Assembly (NCBI GenBank): GCA_027625095.1
Contig: JAQBXN010000002.1
Span: 124,001 to 188,000, forward strand
Reading direction: 5' to 3'
DNA: 64,000 bases
DNA from: Planctomycetota bacterium
GTDB lineage: Bacteria > Planctomycetota > PUPC01 > JACPCR01
The position numbers and the translations under genes are program-made. The stretch's first letter is position 1, and every line of letters starts with the position of its first letter. The notes under the pieces are model-generated. The model ran no database searches. It was not told the DNA's origin and saw nothing but the letters and a program-made list of their open reading frames with translations. Positions 26,430 through 33,933 of this stretch are shown here, in pieces.

Positions 26430-26448
26430 CTCCGCGCCGCGCGGAGAA
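26430..26448. repeat. 8-bp perfect hairpin TCTCCGCG / CGCGGAGA
   Basis: Arms 26430-26437 and 26441-26448 pair perfectly around a CCG loop. It stands in the gene-poor stretch about 130 bp before the YaiI-like gene. No T-run follows, so it is an extragenic palindrome candidate and not a clear terminator. Confidence 0.45.
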
Positions 26449-26578
26449 GCGGCCCTAAAGACTCTAACGCCACACAAGCCGATCCCCTGAATAGGAATCC
26501 ATTTACTGCAAGATGATCCGATTCCCCCCTGAAAGCCTTGTAATATAGTCGGCACATACATTGATTGGAGATGGTCGC

Positions 26579-27031
26579 ATGCAGTTATGGGTGGACGCGG
26601 ACGCATGTCCCAAGGTTATCAAGGACATTCTATTCAGGGCAGCGGAACGTGTGAGAGTTCACTTGACGCTCGTGTCGAACCAGGATTTGAGAGTTCCGGT
26701 CTCGAAATACATTACCACGATACAGGTTCCGGGTGGGCCCGATGTGGCAGATAAACGTATTGTTGACCTGATAGGTTCTGACGATTTGGTGATTACGGCA
26801 GATATCCCCCTGGCTGATGCGGTGATCAAGAAGGGCGGTTTAGCTCTGGATCCAAGAGGAGAGCTCTACACAGATGACAATGTCGGTCAACGTCTTGCGA
26901 CGCGGAATCTCTTAAGCGATCTAAGAACTGCGGGGGCTATAACAGGAGGCCCCCCAACCATCAGCAGCAAGCACCGGCAGGCTTTCGCTAATCAGTTGGA
27001 TCGTTTTTTGATTCGAAACCGTAAGAAGTGA
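26579..27031 (+). CDS. YaiI/YqxD-family (DUF188) protein
   Basis: Start at ATG 26579 with GGAG at 26567-26570 at normal spacing. 150 residues beginning MQLWVDADACPKVIKDILFRAAER, the highly conserved DUF188 N-terminus (DADACP), then PGGPDVADKRIVDLIGSDDLVITADIPLADAVIKKGG with the D-A/TxDIPLA motif, and the C-terminal NRFLIRNRKK tail. The family has a PIN-like acidic pattern and is proposed to be a nuclease, but no activity is established. It ends a few tens of bases before the GlmL-like gene and may share its transcript. Confidence 0.93.
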   Translation: MQLWVDADACPKVIKDILFRAAERVRVHLTLVSNQDLRVPVSKYITTIQVPGGPDVADKRIVDLIGSDDLVITADIPLADAVIKKGGLALDPRGELYTDDNVGQRLATRNLLSDLRTAGAITGGPPTISSKHRQAFANQLDRFLIRNRKK

Positions 27032-27087
27032 GCGGCAAACTTCCGACTGCTAAGAGACTCTCAAGGCCCTTGAAACAATCAACAGAC

Positions 27088-28914
27088 ATGCATAAAGAAA
27101 ACACCACCAATCCCGATTCACTGCGGGCCGTCCTGGCTACCGATTGCGGCTCGACAACAACGAAGGCTGTCTTCTTTGAAAAGACCCCGGAAGGCTGGCG
27201 TCAGACCTGGCGCGGAGAAGCACCTACCACTGTGGAGAAGCCTTTCGAAGACGTCACTATCGGTGCCCGTAATGCCATCAATGAAGTTGAGGAGCTGTCG
27301 GGACGCAAGATTCTGGCGGATGACGATGGCGACGGGCCACTCAAATTTCGGACGCCCGCGGACGACAAAGACGGCATTGACATGTACGTCTCGACCTCGT
27401 CGGCGGGCGGGGGCTTGCAAATGGCCGTTACGGGTGTTGTGCGCAGAATGACCGCCGAATCCGCCGAACGTGCGGCGCTTGGCGCCGGCGCAATTGTGAT
27501 GGATGTGGTATCCATCGATGACGGTCGCCAGCCCCACGAACGGGTCACTCGTATCCGGCATTTGAGACCGGATATTGTACTGCTTTCCGGTGGTATCGAT
27601 GGTGGGACTGAATCCCACGTACTCGAACTCGCAGAGACGATTTTATCTGCAGATCCTCGTCCCAGATTCGGTACAACGCTCAAGCTGCCGGTGATTTTTG
27701 CGGGGAATAAGCAAGTCCAGGTCGAAGTCGGAAATCTGCTCGGCGATCACTTTACGTTTCAAGCTGTCGAAAATATCCGGCCGACCCTGGAGGTGGAAAA
27801 TCTCGGCCCGGCACGTGAAGCCATTCACGAGGTCTTCCTTTCGCACGTGATGTCTCACGCGCCCGGATACGACAAACTTCTCAATTCGACTTCCATCGAG
27901 ATCATGCCGACACCACATGCCGTCGGCCTGATGACAGAAGCTGCGGCCAGGAAGCGTGGGTTCGATGTGATCGCTGTGGATATCGGTGGCGCGACTACGG
28001 ATGTTTTTTCTGTGTGTGGTAGCACGTTCAACCGCACGGTGAGCGCCAACCTGGGTATGAGTTATTCGATATCGAATGTCCTGCTCGAAGCCGGCATCGA
28101 CAACATCTGTCGCTGGCTGCCGTTCCTGGAAGATCCGAATCGCATCAAGGAATCGCTGCGGAACAAGATGATCCGACCGACCACGATTCCAGAAGAGCTT
28201 TCAGACCTCCTTGTTGAGCAGGCAGTCGCAAGAGAAGCGCTCCGGCTTGCTTTCGAACATCACAAGATGCTCGCGGTTGGCCTGAAGGGGGTTCAACGTG
28301 AGCGTACTATCGCTGAAATTTTCACACAGGCAGGGGCCGGGGAATCGCTCATCGATATGCGCAACGTCGGGATGATCATAGGTTCAGGCGGCGTGCTTTC
28401 CCATGCGCCGGATCGTAGGGCTGCGGCGTTGATGCTGCTGGATGCATTCGAGCCGGAAGGCATTACCGAACTCTGCGTGGACAGCATTTTCATGATGCCT
28501 CACCTTGGAGTGTTCAGCCAGGCCAACGAGGAGGGCGCACTCGAGATATTCGAACGAGATTGCCTCGTTTTTCTGGGCACGGCTATTTGCCCCGTGGCAA
28601 AAAGACTCAAACCCGGTCAGCGGCTCATGGAGTATGCCATTGATGGCGGCCCGTCCGGCACGCTCTCTGTCGGTGAGTTGATCCGGCACGAACTGGGTGT
28701 CGGCGAGGAGGCGGAGATTCGTCTGACCCCTTCACACAGAAAAGTGGATATCGGGCAGGGGCCAGGACGTTCCATTACTCAGCGGATCAAGGGCGGTCAT
28801 GCAGGGGTGATTCTGGATGGTCGGGGGCGGCCACTGATTCATGAGGTTGAGGAGCAGGGGAGGGCAGATTCAAATCGGAGGTGGATGGAAACCTTTGGAT
28901 TGGAGCTTCCGTAG
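27088..28914 (+). CDS. GlmL/MutL-like reactivating ATPase family protein
   Basis: Start set at ATG 27088 (MHKENTTNPDSLRAVLATDCGSTTTKAVFFE); an upstream GTG overlaps the YaiI stop but the family N-terminus sits just before LATDCGSTTTKA. 608 residues with actin-like ATPase signatures: DCGSTTTK phosphate-1 loop, SSAGGGLQMAVTGVVRRMTAESAERAALGAGAIV, LLSGGIDGG, and a second nucleotide loop VDIGGATTDVFSV. This is the MutL/GlmL family associated with B12-dependent glutamate mutase. No mutase (glmS/glmE) gene lies in the window, so its partner is elsewhere or different. Family sure, role inferred. Confidence 0.9.
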   Translation: MHKENTTNPDSLRAVLATDCGSTTTKAVFFEKTPEGWRQTWRGEAPTTVEKPFEDVTIGARNAINEVEELSGRKILADDDGDGPLKFRTPADDKDGIDMYVSTSSAGGGLQMAVTGVVRRMTAESAERAALGAGAIVMDVVSIDDGRQPHERVTRIRHLRPDIVLLSGGIDGGTESHVLELAETILSADPRPRFGTTLKLPVIFAGNKQVQVEVGNLLGDHFTFQAVENIRPTLEVENLGPAREAIHEVFLSHVMSHAPGYDKLLNSTSIEIMPTPHAVGLMTEAAARKRGFDVIAVDIGGATTDVFSVCGSTFNRTVSANLGMSYSISNVLLEAGIDNICRWLPFLEDPNRIKESLRNKMIRPTTIPEELSDLLVEQAVAREALRLAFEHHKMLAVGLKGVQRERTIAEIFTQAGAGESLIDMRNVGMIIGSGGVLSHAPDRRAAALMLLDAFEPEGITELCVDSIFMMPHLGVFSQANEEGALEIFERDCLVFLGTAICPVAKRLKPGQRLMEYAIDGGPSGTLSVGELIRHELGVGEEAEIRLTPSHRKVDIGQGPGRSITQRIKGGHAGVILDGRGRPLIHEVEEQGRADSNRRWMETFGLELP

Positions 28915-28918
28915 ACTG

Positions 28919-28965
28919 GTGGCCAAGGGGAGGGGCTTCCCCCGCCCCCTGAAGCCTTCGGCCAC
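28919..28965 (+). terminator. long GC-rich hairpin after the GlmL-like gene
   Basis: GTGGCCAAGG (28919-28928) pairs with CCTT and GGCCAC (28955-28965, one-base bulge) and encloses a second G-rich/C-rich pairing segment. It begins five bases after the stop codon. No T-run follows (ACAAACAG), so it could be a factor-dependent terminator or mRNA end-stabilising structure. Confidence 0.45.
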
Positions 28966-29126
28966 AAACAGTTTTCCATCTTAATCATCCTCTCAAGTCC
29001 AGATTGGGATTTGAGAAGGCGGCACTGATTCTTATCGCAGATTCAGGAAGGAAGATTTGCGGTGATCTGTTGACTACGAAAGAGAGTGCCATGGATCAAG
29101 AGGGCCTCGACCTGGTCTCGAAGGAC

Positions 29127-32100
29127 CTACCTGATGGGTACCTTGTGCTTGTCCAATAATTCGTCCAATGAAGTTGCAATAACACTACCATCCGTAAGAC
29201 GCACTGAGATTCCGTTTAGTTCTTTTCGAATGACTTCCGCCACTCGTGATTCCTCCTTAAAGGGCTCAAGCACCGAAACGAAATCCGCGTCCATCGACTT
29301 CAACCGGCTTATCAGAGTAGGGGCTTCGTCAGAGATGATCTTTGTGTTCGTGTTGTTCAGCCCGGTAATACCGGTGAAAAATTGGCAGCCTTCGGGGGCA
29401 AGCTGAACAAACTTGAGATGGATGGGCGGAAGCTTGGTCTCGTCTACCTTCAGGCTTTTGTTCCAATACGGATATTGACGGGTCATATCCCAGGTGGCCT
29501 GGAGTGGGCCTTTGCCGGTGAGGGCTCTGGGGGAAACGATGTTGTCGTAGTTGGCTGTGCTGCCCAGCGGGCCGGTGACGGCCGCACTCCAATCGTCACC
29601 GAATTTCAGGTCGCCGAAGTTGTGGTAGACGAGGTCGTAGGAGTGCTCCTGCTCGGAGCGGATCTGGTCAAACACGATGACGATCCTTTTCGTGAGCACG
29701 ACGCCCCGGGTGTGGCTGACGCCGGGATACAGTCCATCCAACCTGCTTACCGCCACCTGGAAGTCATCGGTCTCCGACCATGCCAGCAGTTTTCCTACTG
29801 TCGGAAGTTGGCTTCTCTGATCCACCACGAGCACATTGTTGGAGAGCGATACGCGACCGTCGATGAAGCTCTTGAGCTTTGGATCCTGGTTGTATTGGAT
29901 GCCGCCGCTGCCTGCGTTGTAAAGGGAGCCCGTGCCGTGGGTGAATATCCTGCCGAAAGCAGTCAGGGTGATTTGGTTCCGATCCAGGGCGGAATGAAAG
30001 ACACTGCGGCCATAATCCAGAGTGACCATCACCTGGGTGTCGGCGGTATCCCCACTCCGCAAAATAGCGAGCCCCGCACTTCCGAAAAGTCGCGGCTTTG
30101 TGCTCAGCAGTTTTGTCCAGTTTGGCGTGATCGCCTTCGATTTTGATCGATAGCGTTGCAGGCTTGCAGAAATTGAAGAGCCCTGGCCAATATCCATCAA
30201 CCATTTCGCATCGGGCGCCAACGATACGACTACGTCAGCCAGATTGCTGGGGCCGGCGCCCTGCCCTCGGCCGCAGTCACCCGTGTTAGGTACCAGGCCG
30301 TTGAGAGCGGCCCGTTCGTAGGGCATTCTGATCGCTGCCAGGATGCGTTCCCTGCCGTAGTTGATTTTCAGACCCGAGTTTTCGAGGTGTGTCACGGAAG
30401 GCAGATATTCATCGGCCGCGGCACCGTGATAGTTCAGTGGACGACCCTCGGAGGAGAAGCCGTCTTCATCGATGTCCTTCAAGCGCGAGACCAGCCCGCA
30501 GTCGCGGAGAGTAGCGTTCCATACGATTAGTGCATCATCGAATGCGAGACCGAGGAGGAGAAGGTTGTGGTTCGTAATGTCGGTCTGGTTGCTGATGGAT
30601 GCGTTCAGTTTGACCAGTTCCGTGGCGTATGGCCGCACCCATCCTTCATAGACAAATTTGCGGTCGGCATCCGTCCACGAGGGCGAATCCGCAATCAGTG
30701 AGAGCATTTTGCAGTGCCATTTGAACTCCCAATTGCTGCCGTAGGAGCTGTTTGACGCGATGCGGCTGGAAGTTTGGATTGGCGGTCCCGGAAACCAGGG
30801 GACGTCGAACAGCACATGCCATTTGTGCTGAGCATACTGCTGTGCATAGAGACGCATCAATTCGATGGCCTTCCGGGCATATTTTTCATCCTGCGTAAAC
30901 GCGTACGCGAGGCCGTTGTAGTAAGTGGCCTGGCCGGAGTAAGCGAGATACTCACGCCAGACGGCTCCGGCCGTTGCATCGGCGATACGCCGCTCACCGG
31001 TCTGCGGGTTCACGGCTTCCGACATGATGTTCCCGGGCATCCACGGGTTGGGGTAACCGTTACGGACGTGATTGTAGCTTTGCGGGATCGTCTGAAGCGT
31101 CTTGCCAACGAGCTCATCAGCGCGGGCCACGACCCGATCGTAGTTGACGATTTTTCTCATTTCGTCATCCCCGGCCGAGAGTTGCTGCCGAATCAGTTCA
31201 AGGTCCCCAGTCGCGATCATGACCTGGCGACGAAGTCCTTTCGAGAGCGGGCGCACGAGCCGGCCGGCCCAGCGGGTGGTGGCTTCCGGCCGATGAGAAG
31301 TCGCGAATTCCAATCGCAGCGGTTCGGCGAACAGCTCTTCGGATGCATCGAGTGCCGCCTTGGACATCGTTGCGGTCACTTTGAACGATGCAATCTGGGA
31401 TGCCTTTACTTCGATGGCTTCGTTGTCAAGGGAGGTTTTGAATACCTGATTCGCAGAGGTGACTTTCGCGGTGATGGACGTCGGGCGGCCGCTGGTATTC
31501 AGTAATCCAAAGTCCAGCGTGTAGGTAACCGAGCCATCTTCGTTTTCAGTTTTCTGTGGCCAGGTAACTGGCGATTGAAAATCTCGTTTCAGGTAGAGCA
31601 GCCCGCGCACCAGGCGAACGTCGCGCAGCTCGATTACCGTATCCGGCGCGATGGCAAGCGCATTGAATGTGAAGTAGCCGGTCTCACCTTCGCCGTCCGG
31701 TTTGTCCCAGGGGAACCAGTAGGCATCTGCCAGGTCCAGCTCTGTTTGATGCCAGACCTTTCGCTCGGTCGTGACCAGGGCAATGCGCTGGTTATGAACT
31801 TTGTACTGCCTGGGCCCTGAGACATGGCCGACCGCGTTGAAACTGATGGAGCTCACCTCCCCCGAAACGATGCGATACTCGAACTGAAGGCGGTCGTAAT
31901 ACCTGAGGCGATCAAACAGCTCGTGCTCTGAGCGAATGGCCAGATCGCCACTCTGTCCCGTGTTGACCTTCCATCGCCATGCTTTCCGGCCATCGAGTGA
32001 GGCTGCTTCTACCGATCCATTTTTCAGATAGAGCAACTCTTCAACCGGATAATCGTGAAGGTTTTCGACGATTGGATGCGCGGCAAAAGTAGAAGTGAGA

Positions 32101-32138
32101 ATGCCCAGCATGAGCGAGGCAAGAGGTGCTGTTTTCAT
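29127..32138 (-). CDS. secreted heparinase II/III-family polysaccharide lyase-like protein
   Basis: 1003 residues with a signal peptide (about 1-19, SLMLGILTSTFAAHP). An N-terminal beta-sandwich (about 30-290) precedes an (alpha/alpha) toroid: YLAYSGQATYYNGLAYAFTQDEKYARKAIELMRLYAQ and the diagnostic NQTDITNHNLLLLGLAFDD segment near 520, then GRPLNYHGAAADEYLPSVTHLE. The C-terminal half is the beta-sheet heparinase II/III domain with TLDYGRSVFHSALDRNQITL and VIVFDQIRSEQEHSYDLVYHN. Such enzymes eliminate uronic acid-containing glycans such as heparin, alginate or ulvan. It follows the esterase gene by three bases, so the two are one operon. Substrate unknown. Confidence 0.88.
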   Translation of the reverse strand: MKTAPLASLMLGILTSTFAAHPIVENLHDYPVEELLYLKNGSVEAASLDGRKAWRWKVNTGQSGDLAIRSEHELFDRLRYYDRLQFEYRIVSGEVSSISFNAVGHVSGPRQYKVHNQRIALVTTERKVWHQTELDLADAYWFPWDKPDGEGETGYFTFNALAIAPDTVIELRDVRLVRGLLYLKRDFQSPVTWPQKTENEDGSVTYTLDFGLLNTSGRPTSITAKVTSANQVFKTSLDNEAIEVKASQIASFKVTATMSKAALDASEELFAEPLRLEFATSHRPEATTRWAGRLVRPLSKGLRRQVMIATGDLELIRQQLSAGDDEMRKIVNYDRVVARADELVGKTLQTIPQSYNHVRNGYPNPWMPGNIMSEAVNPQTGERRIADATAGAVWREYLAYSGQATYYNGLAYAFTQDEKYARKAIELMRLYAQQYAQHKWHVLFDVPWFPGPPIQTSSRIASNSSYGSNWEFKWHCKMLSLIADSPSWTDADRKFVYEGWVRPYATELVKLNASISNQTDITNHNLLLLGLAFDDALIVWNATLRDCGLVSRLKDIDEDGFSSEGRPLNYHGAAADEYLPSVTHLENSGLKINYGRERILAAIRMPYERAALNGLVPNTGDCGRGQGAGPSNLADVVVSLAPDAKWLMDIGQGSSISASLQRYRSKSKAITPNWTKLLSTKPRLFGSAGLAILRSGDTADTQVMVTLDYGRSVFHSALDRNQITLTAFGRIFTHGTGSLYNAGSGGIQYNQDPKLKSFIDGRVSLSNNVLVVDQRSQLPTVGKLLAWSETDDFQVAVSRLDGLYPGVSHTRGVVLTKRIVIVFDQIRSEQEHSYDLVYHNFGDLKFGDDWSAAVTGPLGSTANYDNIVSPRALTGKGPLQATWDMTRQYPYWNKSLKVDETKLPPIHLKFVQLAPEGCQFFTGITGLNNTNTKIISDEAPTLISRLKSMDADFVSVLEPFKEESRVAEVIRKELNGISVRLTDGSVIATSLDELLDKHKVPIR

Positions 32139-32141
32139 CCA

Positions 32142-33128
32142 TCACTCCTTCTTCTGTTTCTCGAGCCACTTCAGTGCGGCGTTGGAAATGATTTCGTGTC
32201 CGCCTTCGAATATCGTCACATGTGCTTTGCCTGATGACCGGCGGAAGAGTGGGGGCTTGGCACCGAAATCTAGATCCTGGATATCCGTTTGTAATTCCTG
32301 GGGCACTTTTCGATTGTTCACGAAGTAAGCGATTTGCTCTCTGGTGAGTCGATCCTTTTCCTCAGCGACTTCATTAAAGGCAAGCAATGTGTGGCTGACT
32401 GGCACGCTCCCTTTGTGGCCGTCATGAATGCCAGTGCAAATCTGCAGCGGGAGACCTTGCGCGTCTTTCAGATAAGTGATGGCCGAGCGTTCCAAGTATT
32501 CTTTATCGATTTCGGCGTTCGTGTTCGGTGGCCCGCCGCAAGAGCTCTCGATGTCCTTGAAATACATTCTTCCTTTTACTTTGCATTCTTCATGCCACGC
32601 CCTGAGGTCGCTGATGGATGCCCACGCGGAAACGCCGGCCCAGATTTCGGGCGCCCGCCCGGCCATCAACAGCGAACCGTAACCGCCTCCGGAGACGCCA
32701 ACCAGATAAATTCGTTTGATGTCCACGTTGGCGGCGCTTTTGGCGAACTCGACTGCGCTGACAATGTCCTTGACAACATGCTCCGAGCCGCAGGCCTTGG
32801 GATGACGATTCGGGCCGCGGAAGTTTGGATGGATAAATGCCCAGTTCTTCTCCACGCACCAATTCCCATAGGGAATGCTGCCTTGTTGACGGTAATCGCC
32901 GGACCAGGTGTGGAGGCCCACGAGGAGGGGCACCGGAGTCTCCGTTTCAGGCTTGAAAAACAGAGCTGGCTGGCTGGTGTTGTCGGCGGAGCTCGGATAC
33001 TCCAGCTCGACGACCGAGGAAGGCCAGCCCTTGGGGGCCGGTTTAGAATTCTTCAAAATGCTCTGAAGGTCTTCTTGTGCAGATAGCGTTCCAGTAAGCA
33101 TGAGTAACAGGGAGGTGGTGTTCGTCAT
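32142..33128 (-). CDS. secreted alpha/beta-hydrolase (esterase/prolyl-oligopeptidase-like)
   Basis: 328 residues with a short signal peptide (SLLLMLTGTLSAQED). alpha/beta-hydrolase core: VGLHTWSGDYRQ, the nucleophile elbow GVSGGGYG with S146, and a late HDGHKGSVPVSHTL segment that supplies the Asp and His candidates. The family of secreted peptidase-S9-like esterases removes acyl groups from polysaccharides or peptides. It is the first gene of a probable operon with the heparinase-like lyase (three-base gap), so a deacetylase or carbohydrate esterase acting on the same glycan is the best guess. The GT2 gene upstream is 10 bp away. Confidence 0.85.
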   Translation of the reverse strand: MTNTTSLLLMLTGTLSAQEDLQSILKNSKPAPKGWPSSVVELEYPSSADNTSQPALFFKPETETPVPLLVGLHTWSGDYRQQGSIPYGNWCVEKNWAFIHPNFRGPNRHPKACGSEHVVKDIVSAVEFAKSAANVDIKRIYLVGVSGGGYGSLLMAGRAPEIWAGVSAWASISDLRAWHEECKVKGRMYFKDIESSCGGPPNTNAEIDKEYLERSAITYLKDAQGLPLQICTGIHDGHKGSVPVSHTLLAFNEVAEEKDRLTREQIAYFVNNRKVPQELQTDIQDLDFGAKPPLFRRSSGKAHVTIFEGGHEIISNAALKWLEKQKKE

Positions 33129-33138
33129 CGACTCCAGT

Positions 33139-33837
33139 TCATTTCTTCGGTCGCCAAAGAGAGTAACGACCGATGGTGTAAATGATCTTGTATCCGGCTC
33201 TGATAGTACCGCTGATGGTGCCGGTGATTTTAGACACGCCGGTTCTCCTGCGATAGCTGACGGGGACTTCGATCGTGCGGAGCCCGGCTCGTGGAGCTTT
33301 CATCTGGAGTTCGGCGGTCCAGCCAAAATTGGTATCGCACATTTCCACTTTGTCGAGAGCATCCTTTCGAATCGCGCGGAAGGGGCCAAGGTCGGTGTAA
33401 TTCACGCCAACGACGAGTCTCATCAAGAAAGTAGCGAGCTTGTTGCCGAAGAATGCCTGGGGCAGCAGAGCGCCGGGTTCGCGCTCGCCAAGCATGCGTG
33501 AGCCGAGCACGAAATCCGCTTCGTCATTGAAAATGGGGTTGAGGAGACGATTCATTTCGTCCGGGTGATCGCTGTAGTCTGCATCCAGAAAGACTACCAC
33601 GTCCGGTTCATCCATTTCAGCGAGACCACGCAGGCAAGCAGAGCCATAACCTCGCCGTTCTTCTCTTACCACCTTGGCCCCGTGCTCCCTGGCCACCTCC
33701 GCAGTCTGGTCGCTTGAGCCGTTATCGACGACGATGACCTCGTTAACCAGGTCTTCTGGGATGTCGTCCAGTACGAGCCCGATCGAGTGTTCTTCATTCA
33801 GCGCCGGGATGATGACCGAGACTTTCGGTGAAGACAT
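33139..33837 (-). CDS. GT2 glycosyltransferase, polyprenyl-phosphate-sugar synthase type
   Basis: 232 residues: N-terminal SVIIPALNEEHSIGLVLDDIP, EVIVVDNGSSDQTAEVAREHGAKVV, the metal-site DADYSDHPDEM, and FGWTAELQMKAPRAGLRTIEVPVSYRRRTGVSKITGT, which is the usual DPM1-like pattern with the RRxGxSK end. There are no membrane segments beyond a weak C-terminal one. These enzymes charge polyprenyl phosphate with a sugar, feeding GT39-type transferases. The gene lies upstream of the esterase-lyase pair on the same strand, but its function appears more related to envelope glycosylation. Confidence 0.9.
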   Translation of the reverse strand: MSSPKVSVIIPALNEEHSIGLVLDDIPEDLVNEVIVVDNGSSDQTAEVAREHGAKVVREERRGYGSACLRGLAEMDEPDVVVFLDADYSDHPDEMNRLLNPIFNDEADFVLGSRMLGEREPGALLPQAFFGNKLATFLMRLVVGVNYTDLGPFRAIRKDALDKVEMCDTNFGWTAELQMKAPRAGLRTIEVPVSYRRRTGVSKITGTISGTIRAGYKIIYTIGRYSLWRPKK

Positions 33838-33933
33838 TGGCGAAGGGGAGGGGAGAAAAGCAGGATGTCTGGAACGGAGGAGACTGGGCCGCTTGTTCCT
33901 TCCTCACTTTTCTCAGGATGCCTACGGCCGCAA

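Larger units (their letters stand above)
25741..26578. other. gene-poor stretch of 838 bp
   Basis: No reading frame here has convincing composition or family resemblance; the longest (25829-26152, plus) encodes a basic, low-hydrophobic string without recognisable motifs. The right half contains the word CTGCAAGCT twice (at 26379 and 26400 region), a 13-base word shared with another spacer, and a GC-rich hairpin. It could be decayed coding DNA or the untranslated ends of the flanking genes. Confidence 0.5.

Noticed and set aside
27028..27087. GTG start of the GlmL-like protein overlapping the YaiI stop
   Set aside because: The four-base overlap is attractive, but the added 20 residues are unrelated to the family N-terminus; the ATG at 27088 is preferred.
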